From: an uncultured Flavobacteriales bacterium
GTDB taxonomy: Bacteria > Bacteroidota > Bacteroidia > Flavobacteriales > Crocinitomicaceae
Length of the DNA stretch: 7,223 nt
Direction: 5' to 3'
NCBI GenBank assembly: GCA_946479985.1
Contig: CAMLIF010000153.1
Coordinates: forward strand, 1-7,223
Below the pieces are notes generated by a model. It saw only the letters and a list, made by a program, of their open reading frames with translations, made no database searches and was not told the DNA's origin. The position numbers and the translations under genes are program-made. Below are positions 1-6,316 of this stretch, piece by piece; the stretch's first letter is position 1, and every line of letters begins with the position of its first letter.

Positions 1-1017
1 GCTATCTGAAATCGTTAACTCCATCAGATTGGAAGAACTGATTTTAGAGCTTAGGAGAACAGCGTTTTTTTTCGATTTATGTAAGCTGTATTTGAGTGAA
101 TTGATCAAAATTTCGGAAGTAATTAATCCTAAGTTCATAGCAATTTTAGATGCTACTTCCAATTCGGAAAACTCAATGATATCTGTTAGTTGTGCACTGA
201 TTTCGGGATATGAATTTTTAAATTCCATCAATAACTCAGACATGTAGTCCGACAGATTCACGGTAGTATAACTGTTACAGTGAATCAGTAAATCATGGAT
301 TTTCTTGATGCTTTGAATGCGCTGTTCGTATTCATTCAGGAAATCACTTAATTCAACACCGATAGGTTCTGCTTTTCTAAGACGGATTAAACTGATCAGA
401 ATTCCGAAATTGTTATTGATCCGATGATTCATTTCGCGCATCAGCATGTCTTTCTCTAAAAGAGCCTGATCTAATTTGAATTGAACTGCTCTTCGTTTCC
501 TTGCTTCCATGGTTGATGCAAATACTGTTGCACAGCTAAACGCAAATGATTGTTCGGAAGGAGTGAAGGCCTTTTCTTTTACACCGGTTTTCTCAAAACA
601 CATTACCCCAATGAGCTTTCCATTAATTCTCAGCGGAACATCGAGTAACGAAATGATTTCGTTTGGAATAGAGTAGACTTTTGTGAATTCACGCGTAAGT
701 TCGTGAGTGTAAATATTCGGAGCAATAATGATCTTGTTTTCAATCAACCCTTCGAAATACATGGGATAATCTTCTTTTTTCAGAATAGTTTCACGCTTCA
801 TTAATTTGGTACGCGTGTCATACTCACCAACTGAAATTAACGCCGTATTATGCTTGTCAAGCAGCCAGGCACTAATACGCTCAATGCGCAGTGTTCTTGC
901 TATCCGGGTTGAGAATTGAAGCATCAATTCGTCAATATCATCGCGTTGCAGCAGGTGAATTTTTGAGATGTTGTCTAATTCTTCCAGAAGATCTACCTGG
1001 TCATCAATTGTACGCAT
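1..1017 (-). CDS. Sensor histidine kinase, GAF + HisKA_2 type (C-terminus cut by window edge)
   Basis: Reading the minus strand from the ATG at 1017 gives 339 codons with no stop before the window edge, so the 5' end is complete and the 3' end is missing. Residues about 28-172 look like a GAF sensory domain: an ERISAWLL strand near 46-53, then SLLDVPLRINGKLIGVMCFE at 123-142, and EARKRR at its end. Residues about 185-245 are a HisKA_2-type dimerisation/phosphoacceptor domain, with EMNHRINNNF placing the likely phosphorylated histidine at His198. The ATP-binding domain follows, with an N-box-like SEILINSLKYS (Glu302, Asn306); the sequence stops at LTISDS, where the G1 box should begin. I see no signal peptide or membrane segment, so it is probably cytosolic and senses a soluble ligand. 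In this family phosphate passes to a response regulator, but none is visible here. The ligand and output are unknown. Kinase family assignment is firm; specificity is not. Confidence 0.9.
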   Translation of the reverse strand, partial: MRTIDDQVDLLEELDNISKIHLLQRDDIDELMLQFSTRIARTLRIERISAWLLDKHNTALISVGEYDTRTKLMKRETILKKEDYPMYFEGLIENKIIIAPNIYTHELTREFTKVYSIPNEIISLLDVPLRINGKLIGVMCFEKTGVKEKAFTPSEQSFAFSCATVFASTMEARKRRAVQFKLDQALLEKDMLMREMNHRINNNFGILISLIRLRKAEPIGVELSDFLNEYEQRIQSIKKIHDLLIHCNSYTTVNLSDYMSELLMEFKNSYPEISAQLTDIIEFSELEVASKIAMNLGLITSEILINSLKYSLHKSKKNAVLLSSKISSSNLMELTISDS

Positions 1018-1020
1018 GGG

Positions 1021-1039
1021 GTGAGTTTTTTAACCTCAC
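1021..1039 (-). other. Small hairpin just upstream of the kinase start codon
   Basis: GTGAG (1021-1025) and CTCAC (1035-1039) form a perfect 5-bp inverted repeat around a 9-nt loop. In the minus-strand transcript the hairpin ends three bases before the kinase ATG, where the ribosome must bind. Its A-rich loop (GTTAAAAAA) would stay exposed. There is no T-run after it, so it is not a terminator. It could modulate initiation or be chance. Confidence 0.3.
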
Positions 1040-1068
1040 TAAATATATGAAAAGTATTGATTATCAAG
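1040..1068 (-). promoter_or_regulatory. Candidate Bacteroidota-type promoter for the histidine kinase
   Basis: On the minus strand a TTG (1065-1067) is followed, after 17 bp, by TATATTTA (1040-1047). The latter matches the Bacteroidota -7 element TAnnTTTG at seven of eight positions, lacking the final G. It ends 22 bp upstream of the kinase ATG, giving a short leader. It lies in the 62-bp gap after the TPR gene, so the kinase may be transcribed independently of the upstream genes. AT-rich gaps make chance matches common. Confidence 0.35.
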
Positions 1069-1079
1069 TAAGAAAAGAA

Positions 1080-2450
1080 TTATTTCTTCACTTTTAAAAG
1101 TGCATCAATTTCCGCGATTCGATGTATTGGTATAATTGAAGTTGGATCGAGTGTTAAGGCATTGTTGTAACACGCTTTGGCTTTTTCGTAATCTTTTAGT
1201 TCTCTATACTTGTCGCCTTCAATAATCAAAGCTTCAAACGCTTGCTCAGTAGCTTGATTTGCTAGAATAGTATTAATTTCTAACGTTTTTTCATACGCAT
1301 ATTCATTCTTTGAATCAATACCCATTACATCTCTATATTTCAATTTTGCTTCATCATACTTTTTCAAAGCAAAAAGTGAATCACCTTCGTTTATTAGTCT
1401 GGGAATTTCTGCCCTCCACTTGACTTTCTCACCTTCAATAATTAAAATCTTCTCTATTTCCGCTAACTTCTGCTTTGAATATTGGTCAGTTCCCTGAAGC
1501 ACTATCGCTTCCTCATAACACTCTTTAGCAGAAACATAATGCTTTGCAGCAAAACGATAATCTGCTTTTTTAATTATACTGTCGTATATGTGCTTTTTCA
1601 CATGTTCTGCTCGCGCAAATTCATATATCTTGTCTATTTCACAAATCTGTTGTCTAGGATACACCGCTGTTGAGTCTAGCACAAGAATTTCGTTATACTT
1701 TGCTTTTGCTTCATTGTATTTATTCCTTGCGAAAAGAGTGTCAGCTTCAGAGATTATTTTGGTGTAAATTTGCTTATTTCGGTATTCCGCCTCTTGATTT
1801 GCTAGAATCGCTTCAATTTCAGCAATTTTTGTTTTTGGGTAAGGATCGCTTGGTTTAAGCTGCACAGCATGTGAGTAATATTCTTTTGCTGTCACAAAAT
1901 TTTTGGACTTAAACAAGGCATCAGCCTCAGCAATCAGTTTTGTGTATTCTTGTTTTTTCAGCGATGGAGCTTCATAATTGAGGAGATTTTCGATTTCTGC
2001 AATTTTATTTTTTGGATATTGTTCCGCAGCTTTTAACGCCAATGCCAGTATATACTTTTCTTTTGCTTCTCGATATTTTTTTTCTGTAAAGCAACTGTCC
2101 GCAGATTTGATAATGTCGTTGTAGTGATTGTCAAGTTCTTCCTGTTGTTGCGTTGCAAGAATCTGATCAATCTCTTCAATTTTTGTTTTAGGATACGGAT
2201 CGCTTGGTTTAAGCAAAGCTGCGCGGGAGTACATTTCTTTCGCTTTCGCAAAATCTCTTGCCGTAAACAACTCATCGGCTTTTGCGATAACTTTAGTATA
2301 TATTATTTCTTCCTCTTTCGTCCGTTCAGCTGCCTTTGTATTTTTGCGAGATTCCACGGTTTCCAATTTCTCCGTTTTGTTAGAAGTTCTCTGAGCGTAA
2401 ACGGAGGACAAACACAGAATAATTGAGAGGATGAGAATTAGTAATTTCAT
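1080..2450 (-). CDS. Exported protein made of seven TPR-like repeats
   Basis: This 456-residue protein starts with a Sec signal peptide (MKLLILILSIILCLSSVYAQ, cleavage likely after Ala19). No proper lipobox precedes Cys13, so it is probably soluble in the periplasm rather than a lipoprotein. After a charged linker (about 21-47) it consists almost entirely of seven tandem units with a period of 59-60 residues, starting near residues 51, 110, 169, 229, 289, 349 and 406. Each unit follows the pattern aDxLFaxkxyxxAKxxY, then a LKPSDPYPKTKI-like segment and an AEIDxIL helix. The first two helices resemble a TPR; the third makes the unit longer than the canonical 34 residues. Such arrays are protein-binding scaffolds. 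I see no catalytic residues, OmpA domain or T9SS sorting tail. Its ATG lies 3 bp after the stop of the T9SS-sorted protein gene, which implies co-transcription. The partner is unknown. Confidence 0.88.
   Translation of the reverse strand: MKLLILILSIILCLSSVYAQRTSNKTEKLETVESRKNTKAAERTKEEEIIYTKVIAKADELFTARDFAKAKEMYSRAALLKPSDPYPKTKIEEIDQILATQQQEELDNHYNDIIKSADSCFTEKKYREAKEKYILALALKAAEQYPKNKIAEIENLLNYEAPSLKKQEYTKLIAEADALFKSKNFVTAKEYYSHAVQLKPSDPYPKTKIAEIEAILANQEAEYRNKQIYTKIISEADTLFARNKYNEAKAKYNEILVLDSTAVYPRQQICEIDKIYEFARAEHVKKHIYDSIIKKADYRFAAKHYVSAKECYEEAIVLQGTDQYSKQKLAEIEKILIIEGEKVKWRAEIPRLINEGDSLFALKKYDEAKLKYRDVMGIDSKNEYAYEKTLEINTILANQATEQAFEALIIEGDKYRELKDYEKAKACYNNALTLDPTSIIPIHRIAEIDALLKVKK
1825..2214 (-). 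repeat. Near-identical DNA copies inside the TPR gene (repeats 1 and 3)
   Basis: The 36-bp segments 1825-1860 and 2179-2214 match at 33 of 36 positions, including an uninterrupted 18-bp block (GGATCGCTTGGTTTAAGC). They lie 354 bp apart, exactly two repeat units of 59 codons. They encode the LKPSDPYPKTKI segment of units 3 and 1. Unit 2, between them, is more diverged here. This fits a recent internal duplication or gene conversion between alternate units. Confidence 0.7.
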
Positions 2451-2453
2451 GCT

Positions 2454-3296
2454 TTACTGTTTAATCCATTTCAATTTCTGAGTTTCACCCTGTTCATTTT
2501 CAAATTGAATAAAGTAAACACCGTTGGTGAAATGTTCTACGTAAATTTCGTTTGACGAATTCGTTTTACCAATCTCAATGATTTTTCCGGTCAGATCGCT
2601 GATAGTATAAGATTGAAAGGAGAATTGTGAACTAAAATTCAGCTTTTCTATTGTCGGATTCGGATAAATACTCACGTTTAACTGCTTGATTTCATCAATT
2701 CCCACCGGGCCTTCAAGGTAATTCTTTTTGTAAAAGAAGAAGATCCATTTTGCGGGATCCGGATCCAATGCTCCTACCGTTGGAGGATAGAAATAGCACA
2801 ATACATCATAATCTTCATCTGCAATGAGCTGAACAATTCGCAGTTGGCTAACTGCTTCCCAGGCCAAATCGGTTTCGCTACTTCCGGAAACGGGATTTCC
2901 ATCATGATTCAGATAACTAATATGGGCAGGAAGCGGAAGGGAGGTTCCTACATTGTCGAATGGTGCATTGGTATTTGAGCTTAAAGATGGATGTGAAATT
3001 TGTCCGGTTCCCATCCAGATAATTCCACCATGAAAAATAGTGTCGGTTGACGGGTCAAGTTTAAAAGTCATGGAACCGAAGTCCATCGGTTCATCATAAT
3101 CAATTTCATACGGTAAGGAGTCGTTGCTGCAGGCAGGGCAATCATAATAATTCATAGCTGCACCGCTGAACGAATAGTCCTGGTAATCAATAGAAACAGT
3201 TAGTATATTGATTTTGTTCGTATGGAAAATAGTGTCGTACTGCGAAATTCCCGCAAACGGTATAATCAAAATCAGATAGGTGAATAACTTGTTCAT
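2454..3296 (-). CDS. Secreted protein with T9SS type A C-terminal sorting domain
   Basis: This 280-residue protein has an N-terminal Sec signal peptide (MNKLFTYLILIIPFAGIS, cleavage likely before Gln19). Its C-terminal domain, about residues 207-280, is typical of the T9SS type A sorting tail: SIYPNPT at 209-215, then YTISDLTGKII at 230-240, FTNGVYFIQFE at 256-266 and LKWIKQ at the end. Such tails direct cargo through the type IX secretion system across the outer membrane and are usually cleaved. The cargo region (about 20-200) is not one I recognise. It has a CPAC motif at 53-56, another cysteine at 167, an acidic patch around 64-72 and many aromatic residues, suggesting a compact beta-rich extracellular domain. 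The gene follows the M1 peptidase gene by 55 bp and precedes the TPR gene by 3 bp. Secretion route is confident; function is unknown. Confidence 0.88.
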   Translation of the reverse strand: MNKLFTYLILIIPFAGISQYDTIFHTNKINILTVSIDYQDYSFSGAAMNYYDCPACSNDSLPYEIDYDEPMDFGSMTFKLDPSTDTIFHGGIIWMGTGQISHPSLSSNTNAPFDNVGTSLPLPAHISYLNHDGNPVSGSSETDLAWEAVSQLRIVQLIADEDYDVLCYFYPPTVGALDPDPAKWIFFFYKKNYLEGPVGIDEIKQLNVSIYPNPTIEKLNFSSQFSFQSYTISDLTGKIIEIGKTNSSNEIYVEHFTNGVYFIQFENEQGETQKLKWIKQ

Positions 3297-3304
3297 GGAA
3301 AGTT

Positions 3305-3342
3305 GAATTTCAGCTAAAATTAAACCAATTCAGCCGAAATTC
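3305..3342 (-). promoter_or_regulatory. 11-bp inverted repeat overlapping the candidate promoter
   Basis: GAATTTCAGCT (3305-3315) and AGCCGAAATTC (3332-3342) are inverted copies with one mismatch, which becomes a G-U pair in the minus-strand RNA. The stem is 11 bp and the loop 16 nt. No T-run follows on either strand, so it is a poor intrinsic terminator. Because its arms touch the -33 and -7 elements, it could be a regulator binding site. Otherwise it may be an intercistronic hairpin affecting mRNA stability. Confidence 0.5.
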
Positions 3343-3345
3343 AAA
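3315..3345 (-). promoter_or_regulatory. Candidate promoter for the T9SS protein-TPR gene pair
   Basis: On the minus strand TTTG (3342-3345) and TAATTTTA (3315-3322) are separated by 19 bp. This fits the Bacteroidota TTTG / TAnnTTTG pattern with only the last base of the -7 element differing. The -7 element ends 18 bp upstream of the ATG at 3296, the same distance as for other candidate promoters here. It sits in the 55-bp gap after the M1 peptidase stop, so it could uncouple the downstream pair from the peptidase. Confidence 0.45.
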
Positions 3346-3351
3346 TGAATA

Positions 3352-5634
3352 TTACTGTCCGCTTTCCAAACGCTTTTGTCGCTGCATCGGATTTTCCATC
3401 GATTGTTTTTCCTGGAACAACTGGAATCGGGTAGGTGCCTGGCGCGGTGGATAAGCATTGTCACTCGTATTACAATCTGCTGTTTCAAGGAACGGATCGA
3501 ACAGAATTTCAACTGCTTCTTTGTCGAAAATAAAGACTTTTGAAACTGTTTTCTGGTCCATACGCCAGATCTCGGCCGGAATACGGATTACCTGCGTAGT
3601 TCCATCTGCAAATGTTGCCTGGACGATAATCGGAGTGACCAATCCACCCTTATTTGTAAAAGAAACTTCGTAGAAATGCTTGTTTGAATTCAATAACGCT
3701 TTTTGCTCCGGAGTTAGTTTCGCCTGGAAATCTTCGTATTCTTTCTGGTCCAGTTTGTCAACTTCGTAGAAATTATGTGTTCTGTAGAAATCGTCAATGG
3801 TTTGATCTTTCTCGTTGACAGTTTGCTTGATGCTTTCCTTATTTCGGATATCGCCGATAAACTGTTGTTTGCTTGAATCAGCTTCCTGTTTTAACGATTT
3901 CTCTACTTCCGGATTATTTGAGTTTAACTGGAAATGCTTGACGTTTTCCATAGCCACATCTACATATTCCGTTGAAAAGAACCAGCCTCTCCAGAACCAG
4001 TCTAAATCAACTCCGGATGCATCTTCCATTGTACGGAACAAATCTGCCGGAGTCGGATGCTTGAATTTCCAGCGTTCGCAATATACTTTGAATGCGTAGT
4101 CGAATAATTCACGTCCCATAACGGTTTCTCGCAGAATATTCAATGCTGTAGCGGGTTTTCCGTAAGCATTGTTCCCGAATTGCCAGATCGATTCTGAGTT
4201 TGTCATGATCGGAGAAATGAACTGCTGATCGCCTTTCATATAGTCACAAATGGCATAAGCAGGGCCTCTTCTCGACGGATACCCGCGTTCCCATTCCTGT
4301 TCGGTCAAATACTGAACAAATGTGTTTAAACCTTCATCCATCCACGACCACTGGCGCTCATCTGAATTAATAATCATCGGGAAGAAATTGTGACCAACTT
4401 CGTGAATGATTACGCCCCACATCCCGTATTTTGTTGCTTCTGAATAGGTTCCGTCTTCGTTTGGTCTGCCGCCATTGAAGCAGATCATCGGGTATTCCAT
4501 CCCGATTTGATTGGTATGAACGGAAATTGCTACCGGATAAGGATAGTCAACTGTGTATTTCGAATACGTTTGAATAGTATGTGCTACTAATTTGGTGGAA
4601 TAGCGTTCCCAAAGCGGATTTCCTTCTTTCGGATAAAACGACATGCAGAGAATATTCTTTCCGTTTACAACTGTGTTTTGAGCATCCCACATGAATTTTC
4701 GGGAAGATGCAAAAGCGAAGTCACGCACATTTTTTGCTTTGTAAATCCAGGTTTTAATACCCGAATCTTTCGTCTTTTCATTTTCGATTGCTTCGTCCTG
4801 GGTGATAATTAAAACGGGAGAAGTAGCAGTTTTTGCTTTTGCCATGCGTTCTTTCTGCAGGGCACTCATTACTGCGGCTCCGTTTTGTAATTCACCTGTT
4901 CCTGCAACAATATGGTCAGAAGGGACAGTGATAGAAACTTCGTAATCTCCGAATGGCAAAGTGAATTCTCCTTTTCCGAGGAATTGTTTGTTTTGCCAGC
5001 CTTCAACGTCATTGTAAACACACATGCGCGGGAAAAATTGTGCTATGGTGTAAAGGTAATTCTGTTCTTTCTCGAAATATTCGTAACCTGAACGTCCGCC
5101 AACTTTCATTCTGTCATTGATGTTGTACCACCATTTGATCTTAAAGGAAATGCTTTGTTTGGGTAATAGCGGTTTCGACGGATCAACGCGCATCATGGTT
5201 TTGTTAATGGCGTATTTCATTTTCTCGCCGCTAGTTGAAGAAACCGACTCAATGTTGTAACCGCCTTCAAAAACCATCAGTTTTTTCTCAACGTCTTTAA
5301 TCGATTTGAAATCTTCCATTTTCTCTACTTCGATCAGCCGGGTATCACTGTTCGGTTTGTAGATATTCTGATCCAGCTGAATCCACAGATATTCCAGAAT
5401 ATCGGGAGAATTGTTGGTGTAAGTAATGATTTCTTCGCCCGAAATAGTTTGCTTCGAATCGTCGAGCGTGATAGAAATTTTATAATCTGCTTTTTGCTGG
5501 TAGTAGGAATGTCCGGGAGCACCGGCCGCAGTTCTGTATTCGTTTGGAGTTGGAAGCTCCATATCTAACTGGGCAAATTTACTTTGAGCAAATGCCGTTG
5601 ATCCTAACAATAAAATGGGAAGTAGTAATTTCAT
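3352..5634 (-). CDS. Exported M1 family zinc metallopeptidase (aminopeptidase-like)
   Basis: This 760-residue protein has a signal peptide (MKLLLPILLLGSTAFA, cleavage before Gln17). A beta-rich N-terminal domain (about 45-260) is followed by the gluzincin catalytic domain. HEVGH at 411-415 and Glu434, exactly 18 residues after the second His, give the HExxH-18-E zinc site of family M1, with Glu412 as general base. GMEYP at 378-382 takes the place of the GAMEN exopeptidase motif, a variant I associate with Bacteroidota M1 enzymes. Tyr491 (NNAYGKPA) is the likely transition-state tyrosine. The region after about 565 includes a charged, probably helical stretch (575-650), then a short beta domain and a Pro/Gln-rich tail. 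There is no T9SS tail, so a periplasmic enzyme cleaving N-terminal residues from peptides is likely. Its ATG overlaps the stop of the DUF6702-like gene (ATGA), implying translational coupling. Family is certain; substrate unknown. Confidence 0.95.
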   Translation of the reverse strand: MKLLLPILLLGSTAFAQSKFAQLDMELPTPNEYRTAAGAPGHSYYQQKADYKISITLDDSKQTISGEEIITYTNNSPDILEYLWIQLDQNIYKPNSDTRLIEVEKMEDFKSIKDVEKKLMVFEGGYNIESVSSTSGEKMKYAINKTMMRVDPSKPLLPKQSISFKIKWWYNINDRMKVGGRSGYEYFEKEQNYLYTIAQFFPRMCVYNDVEGWQNKQFLGKGEFTLPFGDYEVSITVPSDHIVAGTGELQNGAAVMSALQKERMAKAKTATSPVLIITQDEAIENEKTKDSGIKTWIYKAKNVRDFAFASSRKFMWDAQNTVVNGKNILCMSFYPKEGNPLWERYSTKLVAHTIQTYSKYTVDYPYPVAISVHTNQIGMEYPMICFNGGRPNEDGTYSEATKYGMWGVIIHEVGHNFFPMIINSDERQWSWMDEGLNTFVQYLTEQEWERGYPSRRGPAYAICDYMKGDQQFISPIMTNSESIWQFGNNAYGKPATALNILRETVMGRELFDYAFKVYCERWKFKHPTPADLFRTMEDASGVDLDWFWRGWFFSTEYVDVAMENVKHFQLNSNNPEVEKSLKQEADSSKQQFIGDIRNKESIKQTVNEKDQTIDDFYRTHNFYEVDKLDQKEYEDFQAKLTPEQKALLNSNKHFYEVSFTNKGGLVTPIIVQATFADGTTQVIRIPAEIWRMDQKTVSKVFIFDKEAVEILFDPFLETADCNTSDNAYPPRQAPTRFQLFQEKQSMENPMQRQKRLESGQ

Positions 5635-6128
5635 AGTTTGATAATTTCTGATCGTTTATTTGGAAGAAAAACCGCGGTTTGTTCTTTTTTGCCGGTATTA
5701 AAAAGGAGTTTGTTTTGCTGGTCGGGAAACTGGTCCATCAATAAGTCGAACGAAGCAGTGTAAGAATCCGTCAATTTTAATTGCTGCGAAGTCAGGTAGA
5801 ATTGCACCATTCCCTTTGTGTTCACTTCGAAACCAATTAAGGTGAATTGTGCGGAAACCTCCCCGAATTTCAATGAAAAGCCATCGTTAATGAATGTTTC
5901 CAATTTTTGGATCATTACTGTGTCGGTATAATGGTCCTCCAATTCACGAATGGTAATTCCAATGCTATTCAGTGCATCTTCTGTTTCGTGAGCGCTTGAG
6001 ATAACAGTTGCTTCAATGATTCCTGCTTTTTCGTTATAATTCACTTCCGCAAAAGCAAAGAAATATTCGTGCGCAGCTGCGCCAAAACCAAGTGAAATAA
6101 ATGAGATTAACAGAATAATAGATTTCAT
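5631..6128 (-). CDS. DUF6702-like exported protein
   Basis: This 165-residue protein has a clear signal peptide (MKSIILLISFISLGFGAAA), with mature sequence likely starting at His20 (HEYFFAFAEVNYNEKAG). A histidine just after cleavage, then an aromatic run and an xEVNYNxK strand, is what I recall of the DUF6702 family of Bacteroidota. The 165-residue length also fits. The rest alternates strands, for example IIEATVISSAHETEDAL at 37-53, with FNTGKKEQTAVFLPNK near the C-terminus, suggesting a small beta-sandwich. I see no catalytic motif. Its stop codon overlaps the M1 peptidase start by four bases, so the two are almost certainly made together. A role helping the peptidase or sharing its substrate is inference. 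Family assignment is from memory of the pattern; function unknown. Confidence 0.75.
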   Translation of the reverse strand: MKSIILLISFISLGFGAAAHEYFFAFAEVNYNEKAGIIEATVISSAHETEDALNSIGITIRELEDHYTDTVMIQKLETFINDGFSLKFGEVSAQFTLIGFEVNTKGMVQFYLTSQQLKLTDSYTASFDLLMDQFPDQQNKLLFNTGKKEQTAVFLPNKRSEIIKL

Positions 6129-6145
6129 TGAATATCCAGTTTCAA

Positions 6146-6153
6146 CAAAAATA
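6146..6153 (-). promoter_or_regulatory. Candidate -7 promoter element for the DUF6702-M1 pair
   Basis: TATTTTTG on the minus strand is a perfect TAnnTTTG match ending 17 bp upstream of the ATG at 6128. The nearest upstream TTTG (6179-6182) is 25 bp away, longer than the usual 17-23 bp, so the -33 element is uncertain. A promoter here would let the DUF6702-M1 pair be expressed separately from transaldolase. Confidence 0.45.
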
Positions 6154-6217
6154 AGATTTTGATTGCAGGAAAAGTTGTCAAAACCTGCTAATGTCCCGGA
6201 ATTGTCTTGTACGGTGC

Positions 6218-6309
6218 CTTTCTGCCGCGGCAGACTCAGTCACCTTAAAAGTAAAACGGAGTTTTGATCTCCTTAATTATTTGGTCACTGAGTCCGCCTC
6301 GGCGGAAAG
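6218..6309. repeat. Nested palindromic REP-like element between transaldolase and the DUF6702 gene
   Basis: The arms 6218-6244 and 6283-6309 are 27-bp inverted copies matching at 23 positions. Each arm contains its own palindrome: CTGCCGCGGCAG (6222-6233) is a perfect 12-bp one, and CCGCCTCGGCGG (6294-6305) is perfect except for its two central bases. The 38-bp spacer carries GGAG (6258-6261) and CTCC (6269-6272), a further small hairpin. The arms are much richer in G+C than their surroundings. The element begins 7 bp after the transaldolase stop. It could act as a transcription barrier or protect the tal mRNA 3' end, but no uninterrupted T-run follows the outer stem. The arrangement resembles paired REP/BIME-type mobile repeats; copy number elsewhere is not visible from this window. 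Confidence 0.75.
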
Positions 6310-6316
6310 TGCCAAA

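Noticed and set aside
29..247. Plus-strand open frame of 72 codons
   Set aside because: It lies fully antisense to the histidine kinase, whose GAF, HisKA_2 and N-box motifs are clear; no recognisable protein features.
891..1097. Plus-strand open frame of 68 codons
   Set aside because: Mostly antisense to the kinase N-terminus and running into the TPR gene end; no motif or start signal supports it.
2033..2275. Second minus-strand frame within the TPR gene
   Set aside because: A Lys/Arg-rich out-of-frame reading of the repeats, without start signal or family resemblance.
2124..2426. Plus-strand open frame of 100 codons, rich in Phe and Cys
   Set aside because: It is antisense to the TPR gene; its composition is what the reverse complement of Lys/Glu-rich repeats would give.
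1080..2450. TPR protein as an outer-membrane lipoprotein or T9SS component such as PorE
   Set aside because: Cys13 is not preceded by a lipobox with a small residue at -1, and there is no OmpA-like or beta-propeller domain.
3815..4099. Plus-strand open frame of 94 codons
   Set aside because: Antisense to the M1 peptidase, whose reading is certain from its zinc-site motif.
6218..6309. Classical intrinsic terminator for transaldolase
   Set aside because: The outer stem is strong but no T-run follows it on the minus strand; only the small inner GGAG/CTCC hairpin is followed by GTTTTACTTTT, and its 4-bp stem is weak. Listed as a repeat instead.
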